This document shows positions 26,218-34,078 of a stretch of 36,933 nucleotides of DNA, in pieces. The translations under genes and the position numbers were made by a program. The first letter of the stretch is position 1; every line of letters begins with the position of its first letter. Source of the DNA: Lachnospiraceae bacterium (GTDB lineage: Bacteria; Bacillota; Clostridia; Lachnospirales; Lachnospiraceae); contig JAGAQI010000005.1 of assembly GCA_017622795.1 (NCBI GenBank), positions 1 through 36,933 of the forward strand. Direction: 5' to 3'. The notes beneath the pieces are model-generated. The model was not told where the DNA came from. It did no database searches and saw only the letters and a program-made list of their open reading frames with translations.

Positions 26218-26391
26218 AGTATCACCTCGAAATCATAGCATTTTACTGTTCGGCATATTGGAAGCTGATGCTGCGGAACTTTCGAATCTGGCCGGGATCA
26301 AGGATTTTCTTGTTTTTGGGGTATTTATACCAAATTTCTATCTATATACCCAAATGAAACCAAAATCAACCTATTTGACAGCTTTACAGCT
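26218..26391. other. Non-coding spacer with a GC-rich patch and a weak hairpin
   Basis: No gene seen. The minus strand has GGGTAT ... ATACCC arms 34 bases end to end (26328-26361) and a distinctly GC-richer patch at about 26253-26312 in AT-rich surroundings. Both might be relics of a lost gene or element; nothing can be identified. Confidence 0.4.
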
Positions 26392-26788
26392 TCAAATTCC
26401 ATTTTGTAAAAACATTTCCTTCACAATCGCTTCCGCACACTCCACGGAACTCATCGTACTTGTATCCACTCTCATACTGTACTTAATATTCTCTGCCATC
26501 AGTTCCGCCTGCTCCTGTGACTGGTTCTCGAACCGGTCACCTCTTGCAATGTTTCTCCCTCTGCAAATTTCCAACGGACAATACACTTCCACGATATCTA
26601 ACGGATTGTCCTTTAAAATTGCTTTTAACTGCTCATAGTGTGGTTTGATTTCCTCCCACCATCTCCTGGAACAAATCATTTGCCACCACATAAAAAAATA
26701 CATCGTCCCGTTCCTGCAATGCCTCTACAATGGAGGTTTTGCCGGAGCTGGTGACTCCGTTTAAAAAAATGATTCTGCCCTTGTTCAT
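26392..26788 (-). pseudogene. Broken P-loop kinase gene (chloramphenicol phosphotransferase-like)
   Basis: An ATG at 26788 with AGGAGAT upstream opens MNKGRIIFLNGVTSSGKTS, a textbook P-loop start of the chloramphenicol phosphotransferase-like kinases, continuing to VVANDLFQEMVGG and then stopping at about 26634. In another frame from about 26660 the same family's C-terminal half follows: WWEEIKPHYEQLKAILK, VEVYCPLEICRGRNIARGDR, and YSMRVDTSTMSSVECAEAIV, ending at 26392. About 45-50 residues from the middle of the domain are missing at the junction. The 103-codon open frame beginning at 26703 is thus only the orphaned C-terminus. Ten bases separate it from the upstream AAA gene. Confidence 0.75.
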
Positions 26789-26797
26789 ACTATCTCC

Positions 26798-28129
26798 TTA
26801 CTTTAAAAACGGCATCATATACACCGGCAGCATCAAAATATCGGTATCCTTCTTCAAATCCTTGGTGTAAACCAAATACTTATCGCCAATCCGTTCCGAG
26901 AACTTCTCACAGAAAGCATCCAAAGATTTATGCGTGTTATATCCCGCGGCCTTCACCTCGATGGGGCTAATTTTATTTTTCTTCGAAATCAGAAAATCAA
27001 CCTCAAAGTTATGATTTGTTTTTTCATTCAAAAAAGTGTGATAATACAAAGAATGTCCACTTGCTACCAACATCTGCGCCACAACATTTTCATACAAATA
27101 TCCCAAGTTTACCCCAAGCTTATCGCTCAGCAACTTTTCATAAATAACATTCTCTGTAAAATCCTTATCCTTAAAAATAAGCGTGGTAAACAAACCGGTG
27201 TCTGCCAGAAAAAGTTTGAAACGCCTTAAATCTTTTGCATTTGCCATCCCAACGTTAGGGTCATTGGCATGATACGCCACCTGTACCGTTTTAGAATCTG
27301 CCATATCTGCAATCAATTCTAACACCGTTTCCGCTCTTTCACCTTCTAATACACTGGATACCTGATATCTAGACGCATTTGTATTCAACTGGGCGGGAAT
27401 AGCATCAAAAAGCATTGAAATTCTTCCTGTCGTATCAATTTTCTTGAAATCATCCTCATACAATTTCAAAATATCTCTTTTTACTGCATCCACTTTTCTG
27501 AAATTGTTTGTTTCGAGATATTCGTTCACTGCCTGAGGCATGCCTCCCACCAACATGTATAACCGAAAATCTCTCATAAGCTTTCTATGAACAGCATCCC
27601 CCAGAGAAATACGTTTTTCAAACACTTCACGCAAAAGCTTCGATGTGGCTCTATCTCCCATTGCCCATAGAAACTCTTCAAAGTCCATCGGTAGCATGCT
27701 TATTTTACGTTCTTCACTTGGAATCAATATATCCTTTATGTTCTTCTTGATAGAAATCAACGAACCGGTTTCTATATAGTCGTACCTATGATCCTTGACC
27801 AAATGCTTAATTGCCTGTCTGGCCATTGGACATAACTGGACTTCATCAAAAATGATAGCAGACTCCCTTTCGTGTAAATCCACTTTATAAATCAGCTGTA
27901 GCCGCAGGAACACATAATCCAAATCTGACACGTCATCAAACAATTCCCTGACTTCTTTGGATGCCTTTGAAAAATCAATCAGAATATAGCTTTTATATTC
28001 CTTCTTTGCGAAATCTTCTACAACTGTGGATTTTCCTACCCGCCTTGCGCCCTCAATCAGCAAAGCAGTTCTTCCACCCGATTCCTGTTTCCACTCTAAA
28101 AGCTTGCTATATATCTTCCTTTCAAACAT
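26798..28129 (-). CDS. AAA-family ATPase with DUF4143 domain
   Basis: 443 residues. The AAA_14-like ATPase domain holds Walker A GARRVGKST (27-35), Walker B AIIFDEVQ and the sensor YIETGSLISI; the C-terminal DUF4143 part ends in NFEVDFLISKKNKISPIEVKAAG, with the E-V-D...E-V-K pattern of PD-(D/E)XK-like folds. Such proteins are common in many copies in anaerobic Firmicutes and Bacteroidetes; their function is unproven, though a role in mobile element or toxin-like systems has been suggested. The promoter region holds five copies of a 32-34-base repeat. The ATG has a modest AGGA site. Confidence 0.85.
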   Translation of the reverse strand: MFERKIYSKLLEWKQESGGRTALLIEGARRVGKSTVVEDFAKKEYKSYILIDFSKASKEVRELFDDVSDLDYVFLRLQLIYKVDLHERESAIIFDEVQLCPMARQAIKHLVKDHRYDYIETGSLISIKKNIKDILIPSEERKISMLPMDFEEFLWAMGDRATSKLLREVFEKRISLGDAVHRKLMRDFRLYMLVGGMPQAVNEYLETNNFRKVDAVKRDILKLYEDDFKKIDTTGRISMLFDAIPAQLNTNASRYQVSSVLEGERAETVLELIADMADSKTVQVAYHANDPNVGMANAKDLRRFKLFLADTGLFTTLIFKDKDFTENVIYEKLLSDKLGVNLGYLYENVVAQMLVASGHSLYYHTFLNEKTNHNFEVDFLISKKNKISPIEVKAAGYNTHKSLDAFCEKFSERIGDKYLVYTKDLKKDTDILMLPVYMMPFLK

Positions 28130-28141
28130 TGCATTTCCTGC

Positions 28142-28296
28142 CTTTCTACAAAATCGTCATTTTACCCTTTCGTATTTCTACAAATTCGTCGATTTTATTT
28201 TAGCATTTTACTGCAAATTCGTCAATTTTACTTTAGTGCTTTTACCACAAATTCGTTAATTTCATTTCTCCATTTTACTGCAAATTCGTTAATTTC
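28142..28296. repeat. Five-copy 32-34-bp repeat array before the AAA/DUF4143 gene
   Basis: The core CAAATTCGT(C/T) (one copy CAAAATCGTC) starts at 28149, 28181, 28214, 28248 and 28281, i.e. every 32-34 bases, about three helical turns. Each is flanked by TTTAC/TTCTA on the left and AATTTT/AATTTC on the right. The array fills the whole space between the AAA gene and the HAD gene, and the right-most copy encodes the last residues of the HAD protein (KLTNLQ-stop). On the minus strand the unit reads AATTGACGAATTTGNAG and could be operator sites or an RNA signal. Confidence 0.85.
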
Positions 28297-28967
28297 AACA
28301 CTTCTCCAATATCCCGAATCTCATAATCCGGCTTAAGTGCACTGGTATTTTTCGCACCCTTAGGGTTGAACCAACAAGTCTTGATTCCGGCATTGACGCC
28401 GCCCTGGATATCACTGGTTAGGGAATCACCCACAATCAGTACTTCATCCTTAGCATACTCGCCAATCTCTGCAAAAACCGCATCAAAAAAACCTTTGTTT
28501 GGCTTCTCAACACCTACCACTTCAGAAATAAAAACATGGTCAAATTCCTTGTCGAGGCCGGAATTTTTCAGCTTTCCGTCCTGGGCAACCTTGGTGCCGT
28601 TAGTTACGGCGCACTGCAGCACCTTGCCCTTTAACGCCTGAACCGTTTCCAATGCATTCTCGTAAAATACAACGGTTTCCCCAAGCAAAATCTGGTACAG
28701 TTCATTAAAACCTGCCGCCACAGAAGAATCTAAACCATACGCATTTAAGAAATCCTCAAAGCGCTTCACTAAAAGCACCGGCTTTTCAATTTCGCCCCGC
28801 TCCATCGCCTGCCAGTAGCCACGATTAATTGCCTTATAGTTCTCCAGCATTTCATCGGTACACTCACCCAGCTTATATTTTTCAAAACATCCGCGGATGC
28901 CTGCCTCCTCTGCCTTTTCAAAATTCAGCAGAGTGGCGTCCACGTCCCATAAAATTACTTTAAACAT
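28275..28967 (-). CDS. HAD-family nucleotidase, YjjG-like
   Basis: 230 residues. HAD motif I DVDATLLNF (Asp8, Asp10), motif II AVTNGTK, motif III Lys in VEKPNKGFFDAV, motif IV VGDSLTSDIQGGVNAG. The size and helical cap (about 15-90) fit YjjG-type noncanonical pyrimidine nucleotidases, which remove phosphate from nucleoside monophosphates including damaged ones. RBS AAAGG precedes the ATG; the start overlaps the SRPBCC gene by eight bases. The stop codon and last residues come from the first copy of the repeat array, so repeat growth may have reshaped the C-terminus. Confidence 0.85.
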   Translation of the reverse strand: MFKVILWDVDATLLNFEKAEEAGIRGCFEKYKLGECTDEMLENYKAINRGYWQAMERGEIEKPVLLVKRFEDFLNAYGLDSSVAAGFNELYQILLGETVVFYENALETVQALKGKVLQCAVTNGTKVAQDGKLKNSGLDKEFDHVFISEVVGVEKPNKGFFDAVFAEIGEYAKDEVLIVGDSLTSDIQGGVNAGIKTCWFNPKGAKNTSALKPDYEIRDIGEVLKLTNLQ

Positions 28968-29358
28968 TGTCTACTGCCTTTCTCAAATCTGCAACATACT
29001 GCGCCTGCTGCTTCTTTAAAAACGCGCCCACAAAAGGCTTTATGAAAAACTTTTTCGCTGTGACATCCTCCGTGAACTCGATTTCACACCGACCATTCTT
29101 TTCTGAAAAGATACCGATCCAGTGCCCTTTCATATTACTGTTTTCCATGTCAAACTCCCACCGTATGCATGGTTCACATGCAGTCACCGTAAATGTTGTA
29201 GCGTATCCGTCCTTTGTATATTCCACAAATTGAATATCGCTCAACACCTCTATTTTGCTTAAGTCACTACGCCACTGATAATTTTCAAGCGAGGTAACCA
29301 TATTCCAAACATGCGACAAGTCACAATCAAAGCTTGCATTTATACTTGATATTGCCAT
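28960..29358 (-). CDS. SRPBCC-family (START-like) ligand-binding protein
   Basis: 132 residues. It begins AISSINASFDCDLSHVWNMVTSLENYQWRSDL and has alternating beta strands (YTKDGYATTFTVTA, IRWEFDMEN, GRCEIEFTEDVT) ending in a long C-terminal helix (FLKKQQAQYVADLRKAVDN), the helix-grip layout of SRPBCC proteins. The ligand is unknown. RBS AAAGGAGAAG precedes ATG by nine bases. It overlaps the HAD gene by eight bases, so both form one operon. Confidence 0.8.
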   Translation of the reverse strand: MAISSINASFDCDLSHVWNMVTSLENYQWRSDLSKIEVLSDIQFVEYTKDGYATTFTVTACEPCIRWEFDMENSNMKGHWIGIFSEKNGRCEIEFTEDVTAKKFFIKPFVGAFLKKQQAQYVADLRKAVDNV

Positions 29359-29450
29359 ACTATTACACTTCTCCTTTAAACAACGACATTTCTACCAGTC
29401 TTAGCGGCCGATTCGAAATTAGCTATTTACAGCACTTGATATTTATCTTC

Positions 29451-29586
29451 TATCCCGGTGTCGCATTTATCCGAACAGAACCCTGGAGAAACGTCCTCAC
29501 TTGACGAGGTATTTTAGAGTCTAGTGAGGCTACGTTTCGATGAGAGCGAGAGCGTGTTCTGGCAGGATAAATGCGACACCGGGATA
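29451..29586. repeat. 136-bp imperfect palindrome between mgsA and the SRPBCC gene
   Basis: The outer arms TATCCCGGTGTCGCATTTAT (29451-29470 and on to CC) and its complement ending at 29586 pair perfectly for 22 bases; further inward CAGAAC / GTTCTG, AAACGT / ACGTTT and CCTCAC / GTGAGG also pair, with extra bases GCGAGAGCG in the right half. It contains no gene. It could be a small mobile repeat, a processing site or a large mRNA stem. The GCGAGAGCG plus GTTC motif recurs in the hairpin at 156-215. Confidence 0.8.
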
Positions 29587-29605
29587 ATATAAAAATCAAT
29601 TGGTG

Positions 29606-30079
29606 TTATTTCAAATTCTCCGCACGCTCTTTAATCTTCTTATTAAAATTGATGATGTTATGGTCGTACTCCTCCTCCATCAGACTGGAGTGTAACAGAA
29701 AATCTGCGGTCGCCTTATTGTTTGCCATCGGAATATCATACACCTGAGCAATACGAAGTAGCGCCTTTACATCCGGGTCATGTGGCTGTGCTGCAAACGG
29801 GTCGGAAAAGAATACCACGAAGTCAATTTTTCCTTCTACAATTTTGGCACCAATCTGCTGGTCACCGCCCAGCGGACCGGAATTGTAACCACGCACCGGA
29901 AGGCCGGTTGCTTCCGTAATCATGCGGGCGGTGGTACCGGTACCGGACAGAAAATGTCCCTTTAAAATTTCTTTATTCGCTTCACACCAGCCTACCATCT
30001 CCGCCTTCTTGCCGTCGTGGGCAATCAAGGCAATGTTTTTTTGTTTCCCTATGGTCATTGTAATAAAATCATCATTCAT
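29606..30079 (-). CDS. mgsA: Methylglyoxal synthase
   Basis: 157 residues. Family motifs are all present: ALIAHDGKK, GHFLSGTGTTARMI (phosphate binding), GPLGGDQQIGAKI with the catalytic Asp, and FFSDPFAAQPHDPDVKALLRI with the conserved His/Asp. It converts dihydroxyacetone phosphate to methylglyoxal, a phosphate-sparing bypass of lower glycolysis, in the cytoplasm. GGAGGAA precedes ATG. It follows the metallo-hydrolase gene by 38 bases, probably in one transcript. Confidence 0.96.
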   Translation of the reverse strand: MNDDFITMTIGKQKNIALIAHDGKKAEMVGWCEANKEILKGHFLSGTGTTARMITEATGLPVRGYNSGPLGGDQQIGAKIVEGKIDFVVFFSDPFAAQPHDPDVKALLRIAQVYDIPMANNKATADFLLHSSLMEEEYDHNIINFNKKIKERAENLK

Positions 30080-30117
30080 TGTAGTTTCCTCCGTAGTCGC
30101 TCTGCATCTGCAACCTT

Positions 30118-31767
30118 CTAGCGTCCCTCTTTTGTTACGGTCATGCCAAGCTGGATAGTTTCCTTTTCCAACTGAATGACTGCATTTTTAATTTCGATTA
30201 ACTGTTCCGGTGTCAGATTTCCTTCCACTGCAGAATTTGCATTATTCAAAAATTCATTTACGGTTTCCCGAAGGTCTGCCAGCTTATCCTGCAGAGCAAG
30301 TACCTGCTCTACATCCACCAGCTCTTCCGTAGCTTCCTCAAAGGTCATACCGGCGGCATCTGCCAAATCCACTTCTGTCATGCCATGAATTGCATCACAC
30401 GGATATCCGGTTGCTTCACGAATCTTCTGCTCCAGTGCTTCCTTGGCTTCTGTTTCACCATGAACCAGGAAGATATGTTGCGGTGCCTTCTGAAGTCCCT
30501 TTACCCAGTCAAGTAATCCTTCATAATCCGCATGACCGGAGAAACCTTCCAAATTATAAATTTTAGCCTGCACTAAAATCTTTTCACCAAGCACGGAAAG
30601 CTCCTTTTCGCCATCCACAATACGACGTCCCAACGTTCCGTTTGCCTGATAACCGACAAAAACAATACTGCTCTTCGGATTCCAAAGGTTGTGTTTTAAA
30701 TGATGGCGGATACGTCCCGCATCGCACATGCCACTGGCAGAAATAATAATCTTCGGACAATTATCCTCATTCAGTGCCTTAGATTCATCACTGGTTCTGG
30801 TGAAATTCAAATTCGGGAAATCCAGCGGGTTATCACCGTTTAAAATATAGTCTTTGGTTTCCTCATCAAACACCTGGGCATTTCTTCTAAACACCTGGGT
30901 AGTAGTCACGGCCATCGGGCTGTCGATATACACCTGCACTTTCGAAAGCAGGTCATGATAATATTCATCGGACTCATAAAAACGGTTTAATTCATAAATC
31001 AGCTCCTGGGTACGGCCTACCGCAAAGGCAGGAATAATCACGTTGCCGCCCCGCTTTACGGTATCTGCAATAATATCAATGAGTGCTTGGATACTGGACT
31101 CATTACTTTCATGCAAACGGTCGCCGTAGGTGGATTCCATCACCACAAAATCTGCCTTTTTAATCTTTTTCGGATCTCTGAGAATCGGTCTGTCATCCAC
31201 GCCGATATCACCGGTATATACTAATTTTACGGTTTTTTCATTTTCCGTAATCCAAAGCTCCGTAATAGCAGAGCCAAGGATATGGCCCGCATCGTTAAAC
31301 ACAGCGTGCATCTGGTCATTAATATTGAATAACTGATCGTACAAAATCGGACTCACCAGCTTTAATGCCGCATTGGCATCTTCCATGGTATACATCGGTT
31401 CCACCGGCGGAAGTCCCTTTCTTGCTGCCTTTTTACTCTGCCACTCTGCTTCCTTCTGCTGAATATGTGCACAGTCCGGAAGCATAACCTTAAGTAAATC
31501 CGCCGTAGCATCCGTGCAATAAATCGGTCCGGCAAAGCCCTGCTTTACAAGCAGAGGAAGTCTGCCGCAGTGGTCCACATGGGCGTGGCTCAAAATCACA
31601 CATTCTATTTCTGCAGGGTTAAACGGAAAAGGCTCTAAATTCTGCGCCTCCTCTTTTTTTCCTCCCTGAAACATACCGCAATCCAGTAAAATCTGATGTT
31701 TATCTGTCGTCACCAAGTGACAGGAACCGGTTACCTCATTTACTGCTCCGCAAAACTTAATTTTCAT
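30118..31767 (-). CDS. MBL-fold/beta-CASP metallo-hydrolase
   Basis: 549 residues from ATG 31767, which has AAAGGAG eight bases before it; an ATG six codons earlier lacks one. The metallo-beta-lactamase part shows GSCHLVTT, LLDCGMFQGG, LSHAHVDHCGRLP (HxHxDH), AGHILGSAI and VYTGDIG; a beta-CASP domain follows with FAVGRTQEL, SASGMCDAGRIRHHL and GFSGHADYEGLLDW, then VHGETEAKEALEQKI. This set is that of CPSF/RNase J-related nucleases (YsgA-like RNA processing proteins of bacteria), so RNA or nucleic acid cleavage is likely. About 75 extra C-terminal residues are helical. It precedes mgsA by 38 bases. Confidence 0.88.
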   Translation of the reverse strand: MKIKFCGAVNEVTGSCHLVTTDKHQILLDCGMFQGGKKEEAQNLEPFPFNPAEIECVILSHAHVDHCGRLPLLVKQGFAGPIYCTDATADLLKVMLPDCAHIQQKEAEWQSKKAARKGLPPVEPMYTMEDANAALKLVSPILYDQLFNINDQMHAVFNDAGHILGSAITELWITENEKTVKLVYTGDIGVDDRPILRDPKKIKKADFVVMESTYGDRLHESNESSIQALIDIIADTVKRGGNVIIPAFAVGRTQELIYELNRFYESDEYYHDLLSKVQVYIDSPMAVTTTQVFRRNAQVFDEETKDYILNGDNPLDFPNLNFTRTSDESKALNEDNCPKIIISASGMCDAGRIRHHLKHNLWNPKSSIVFVGYQANGTLGRRIVDGEKELSVLGEKILVQAKIYNLEGFSGHADYEGLLDWVKGLQKAPQHIFLVHGETEAKEALEQKIREATGYPCDAIHGMTEVDLADAAGMTFEEATEELVDVEQVLALQDKLADLRETVNEFLNNANSAVEGNLTPEQLIEIKNAVIQLEKETIQLGMTVTKEGR

Positions 31768-31861
31768 AGTTGTTTCTCCTTTCACGTCAACGATATATAA
31801 AATATATTTTTGTTTTCTCTCCTACTATTATGTACATTTTCCCATCTTTAATAATACCGTT

Positions 31862-32983
31862 TTACTGTTCCTGTGTCAATGAATCCTTCGAGGATTCCGC
31901 TTCTTCTGCCGCTTTTTCTTTCAAAAATTTTATTGCTTTCTCATCACCTAATTCTGCAGCCCTTTTGAGCCACTCTTCTCCTTTTTTTTCATCCGGTTGT
32001 ACCCCAAGTCCCTCAAAATACATCACCGCAACCCGTCTGCAGCTTCGGGTATCCTGTTGTTCTGCTGCCTTTAAGTACCAGAATAGCGCCTGCTCATAAT
32101 TCTGTGGCACACCTTTACCGTTATAGTATAAATATCCAATCATTCTTTGTGCCAAACGTTCTCCCTGCTCTGCTGCTTTCATGCACCATTCAAACGCTTT
32201 TTGGTAATCCTGCTCTACTCCTTTTCCTTCATAATACATTGCACCAAGATTCCGCTGGGCTATTGGTAACCCCAGCTCCGCTGCCTGCGCATATATCTCT
32301 ACCGCTTTTTGATAGTCCTGCTTTAAGACATCACCCTTCTCAAATTTAGAAGCCAAATTATTTAGTCCCATAATGTCGCCCTGACTTGCCGCTCTTATCG
32401 TCCAGTTTACCGATTCTTCCTCATTTTCCTCGACACCCAATCCTTTTTCATACATATAGCCTACCTGGCGCTGCGCCTGCGCAAAGCCATGCTCCGCCGA
32501 CTTCCTGTACCAGGCAAATGCCTCCTCTAAATTCTTATTTACGCCAATGCCACGTTCATATATGCTTCCCATGTTAAATTCGGCAAGTGCAAAGCCTTGC
32601 TCCGCCGATTTTTGATACCATTCCCGCGCTTTTTCCGGATTTTTATCCACCCCCAGGCCATTTTCATATGCATATCCCAATTCGCTTTGGGCCACAGCAT
32701 GTCCCTGCTCCGCGGCTTTTAAATACCACTCCGCGGCTTTTTCTGCGCTCTTTTTAACACCCTCTCCATTGAAATACATAAGTGCTGTATTATACTGTGC
32801 ATGCACATGTCCCGCTTTTGCCGCTTTCCGCCACCATTTTCCGGCACGTCTCATGTTTACCTTGGTTCCGTATCCGTCTGCATACCAGCATCCAAGCAGA
32901 AACATAGAATCCGCATATCCTAATTTTGCCGATTTTTTGATGGTTTGAAAATTTATATTTGCTCCGATATCCGTTGTATTCAT
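31862..32983 (-). CDS. Sel1-repeat (SEL1-like TPR) protein
   Basis: 373 residues from ATG 32983, where GGAAGGAG stands six bases upstream; a longer in-frame ORF starts at 33079 but runs through the promoter region. It is almost entirely nine Sel1 repeats of 36 residues (pattern A-x2-LG-x2-Y-x2-G-x-GV-x5-KA-x2-WY-x-KAAEQG), followed by a charged tail ending SSKDSLTQEQ. No signal peptide or membrane segment. Sel1 repeats form a solenoid for protein binding; partner and role are unknown. The sixth repeat is the most divergent. Confidence 0.88.
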   Translation of the reverse strand: MNTTDIGANINFQTIKKSAKLGYADSMFLLGCWYADGYGTKVNMRRAGKWWRKAAKAGHVHAQYNTALMYFNGEGVKKSAEKAAEWYLKAAEQGHAVAQSELGYAYENGLGVDKNPEKAREWYQKSAEQGFALAEFNMGSIYERGIGVNKNLEEAFAWYRKSAEHGFAQAQRQVGYMYEKGLGVEENEEESVNWTIRAASQGDIMGLNNLASKFEKGDVLKQDYQKAVEIYAQAAELGLPIAQRNLGAMYYEGKGVEQDYQKAFEWCMKAAEQGERLAQRMIGYLYYNGKGVPQNYEQALFWYLKAAEQQDTRSCRRVAVMYFEGLGVQPDEKKGEEWLKRAAELGDEKAIKFLKEKAAEEAESSKDSLTQEQ

Positions 32984-33017
32984 CCTATTCTCCTTCCCAA
33001 ACATTGGTACAAACCAA

Positions 33018-33026
33018 ATGATACCA
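33018..33026 (-). promoter_or_regulatory. Extended -10 promoter of the Sel1-repeat gene
   Basis: Minus-strand TGGTATCAT is an extended -10 (TG, one base, TATCAT), about 35 bases before ATG 32983; a TGGATT -35-like box is 17 bases further upstream. Its presence also argues against the longer ORF start at 33079. Confidence 0.45.
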
Positions 33027-33099
33027 CATTCTGAACAAAAAATCCACGTTTCCTGTTCATTATCAAAAACGGAAAACACCGCAATTTCTGCCGGTAAAA

Positions 33100-33126
33100 T
33101 AGCAGTATTCTGCTAGTTTCGAAACT
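33100..33126. promoter_or_regulatory. Two touching palindromes upstream of the esterase gene
   Basis: TAGCAG-TATT-CTGCTA (33100-33115) and AGTTTCGAAACT (33115-33126) are perfect inverted repeats that share one base. They lie about 50-70 bases before the esterase start and may be regulator binding sites in the divergent Sel1/esterase spacer. Confidence 0.5.
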
Positions 33127-33172
33127 GTTGTTCCCGTACAATAAAAGTATACTGTAGGAAAGGGGAATACTT

Positions 33173-34024
33173 ATGAACTATGTTTATGAAATGCCGGCCG
33201 CAATGCTTCAAAAGACCGACAAAAAAGGAACTGTAGAACGCTTTTTATACAATACCGAAACCTATGACGAGCGGGTGTCCCTGCCAATGGCAAAAGCCGC
33301 CTGGGTTTACTTACCTTACGGTTACGACAATAAAAAACAATATAATGTTCTTTACCTGCTTCACGGCGGTGGTGTTAACGAAGACTGGTGGTTTAAAATG
33401 TTTCCGGATACCGTTACCATTTTAGACAATATGATGGCCCGGGGCATCTGCGAACCATGCATTATTGTTGCCCCAACCTACTATCGTGGTGCAGAAGCGG
33501 ACCGCAATGCGGAATTTATCACAGAACACTTCCGGTTTGAGCTGCGCAACGATTTAATTCCGGCTATCGAAAGCAAGTACTCTACCTACGCAACAGGTGA
33601 TGTTTCCGAAGAAAACCTCATTAAGACCCGTAAGCACCGTGCTTTTGCCGGACTTTCCCTGGGCTCCATGACAACCTACCGTGCCGCATTCTATAACAAC
33701 TATGATTTATTCTCCTGGTACGGCCCATTTTCCGGCTGCTGTGGTCCTAAGGGCGACCGTACCGTAGAAGTTAAACGCATTATTGAAACTTTAGAAAACG
33801 GAGTAAAAAACAATCTTCCTTTGGATTACATGTTCTGCTGCAACGGCGACCAGGATATTGCTTATGAAGAACATATGGAAATTATGGGCAATGTCATAAA
33901 AAACTGTAATCTGTTAAAGCAAGATGAAAACTATGATTTCTTTATCATTCCGGGTGGCGTTCATGATATGAAGGCATGGCAATTACACTTATATCACGCA
34001 CTTCAGATTTTCTTTACAAAATAA
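33173..34024 (+). CDS. Alpha/beta hydrolase-fold esterase (feruloyl esterase/CE1-like)
   Basis: 283 residues. The N-terminal part has the WVYLPYGYDNKKQYNVLYLLHGGGVNEDWW segment with the HG oxyanion loop, AFAGLSLGSMTTY with the nucleophile Ser, NGDQDIAYEEH with the likely Asp, and IPGGVHDMKAW with the His. This is the esterase D-like pattern shared by CE1 feruloyl and acetyl-xylan esterases, so release of phenolic or acetyl groups from plant polysaccharide fragments is plausible. No signal peptide; cytoplasmic. GGAAAGGGG precedes ATG. It is alone on the plus strand with a terminator right behind it. Confidence 0.85.
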   Translation: MNYVYEMPAAMLQKTDKKGTVERFLYNTETYDERVSLPMAKAAWVYLPYGYDNKKQYNVLYLLHGGGVNEDWWFKMFPDTVTILDNMMARGICEPCIIVAPTYYRGAEADRNAEFITEHFRFELRNDLIPAIESKYSTYATGDVSEENLIKTRKHRAFAGLSLGSMTTYRAAFYNNYDLFSWYGPFSGCCGPKGDRTVEVKRIIETLENGVKNNLPLDYMFCCNGDQDIAYEEHMEIMGNVIKNCNLLKQDENYDFFIIPGGVHDMKAWQLHLYHALQIFFTK

Positions 34025-34034
34025 ATCGTCCTAC

Positions 34035-34070
34035 AAAAAAACGTCGTAGCCCCTACGCTACGACGTTTTT
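34035..34070. terminator. Bidirectional rho-independent terminator
   Basis: ACGTCGTAGC (34041-34050), a six-base loop CCCTAC and GCTACGACGT form a perfect 10-bp stem. T-tracts follow on both strands (TTTTTGTATT on plus, TTTTTTTGTAG on minus). It ends the esterase gene and the convergent sigma/anti-sigma operon. Confidence 0.95.
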
Positions 34071-34078
34071 GTATTATG

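Noticed and set aside
28142-28296. CRISPR array
   Set aside because: The repeat core is only about ten strongly conserved bases, the intervening sequences are similar to each other rather than unique, and there are no cas genes.
32984-33079. Longer start of the Sel1-repeat protein at 33079
   Set aside because: The segment covers the probable promoter, has no RBS, and the Sel1 repeats begin after the downstream ATG at 32983.
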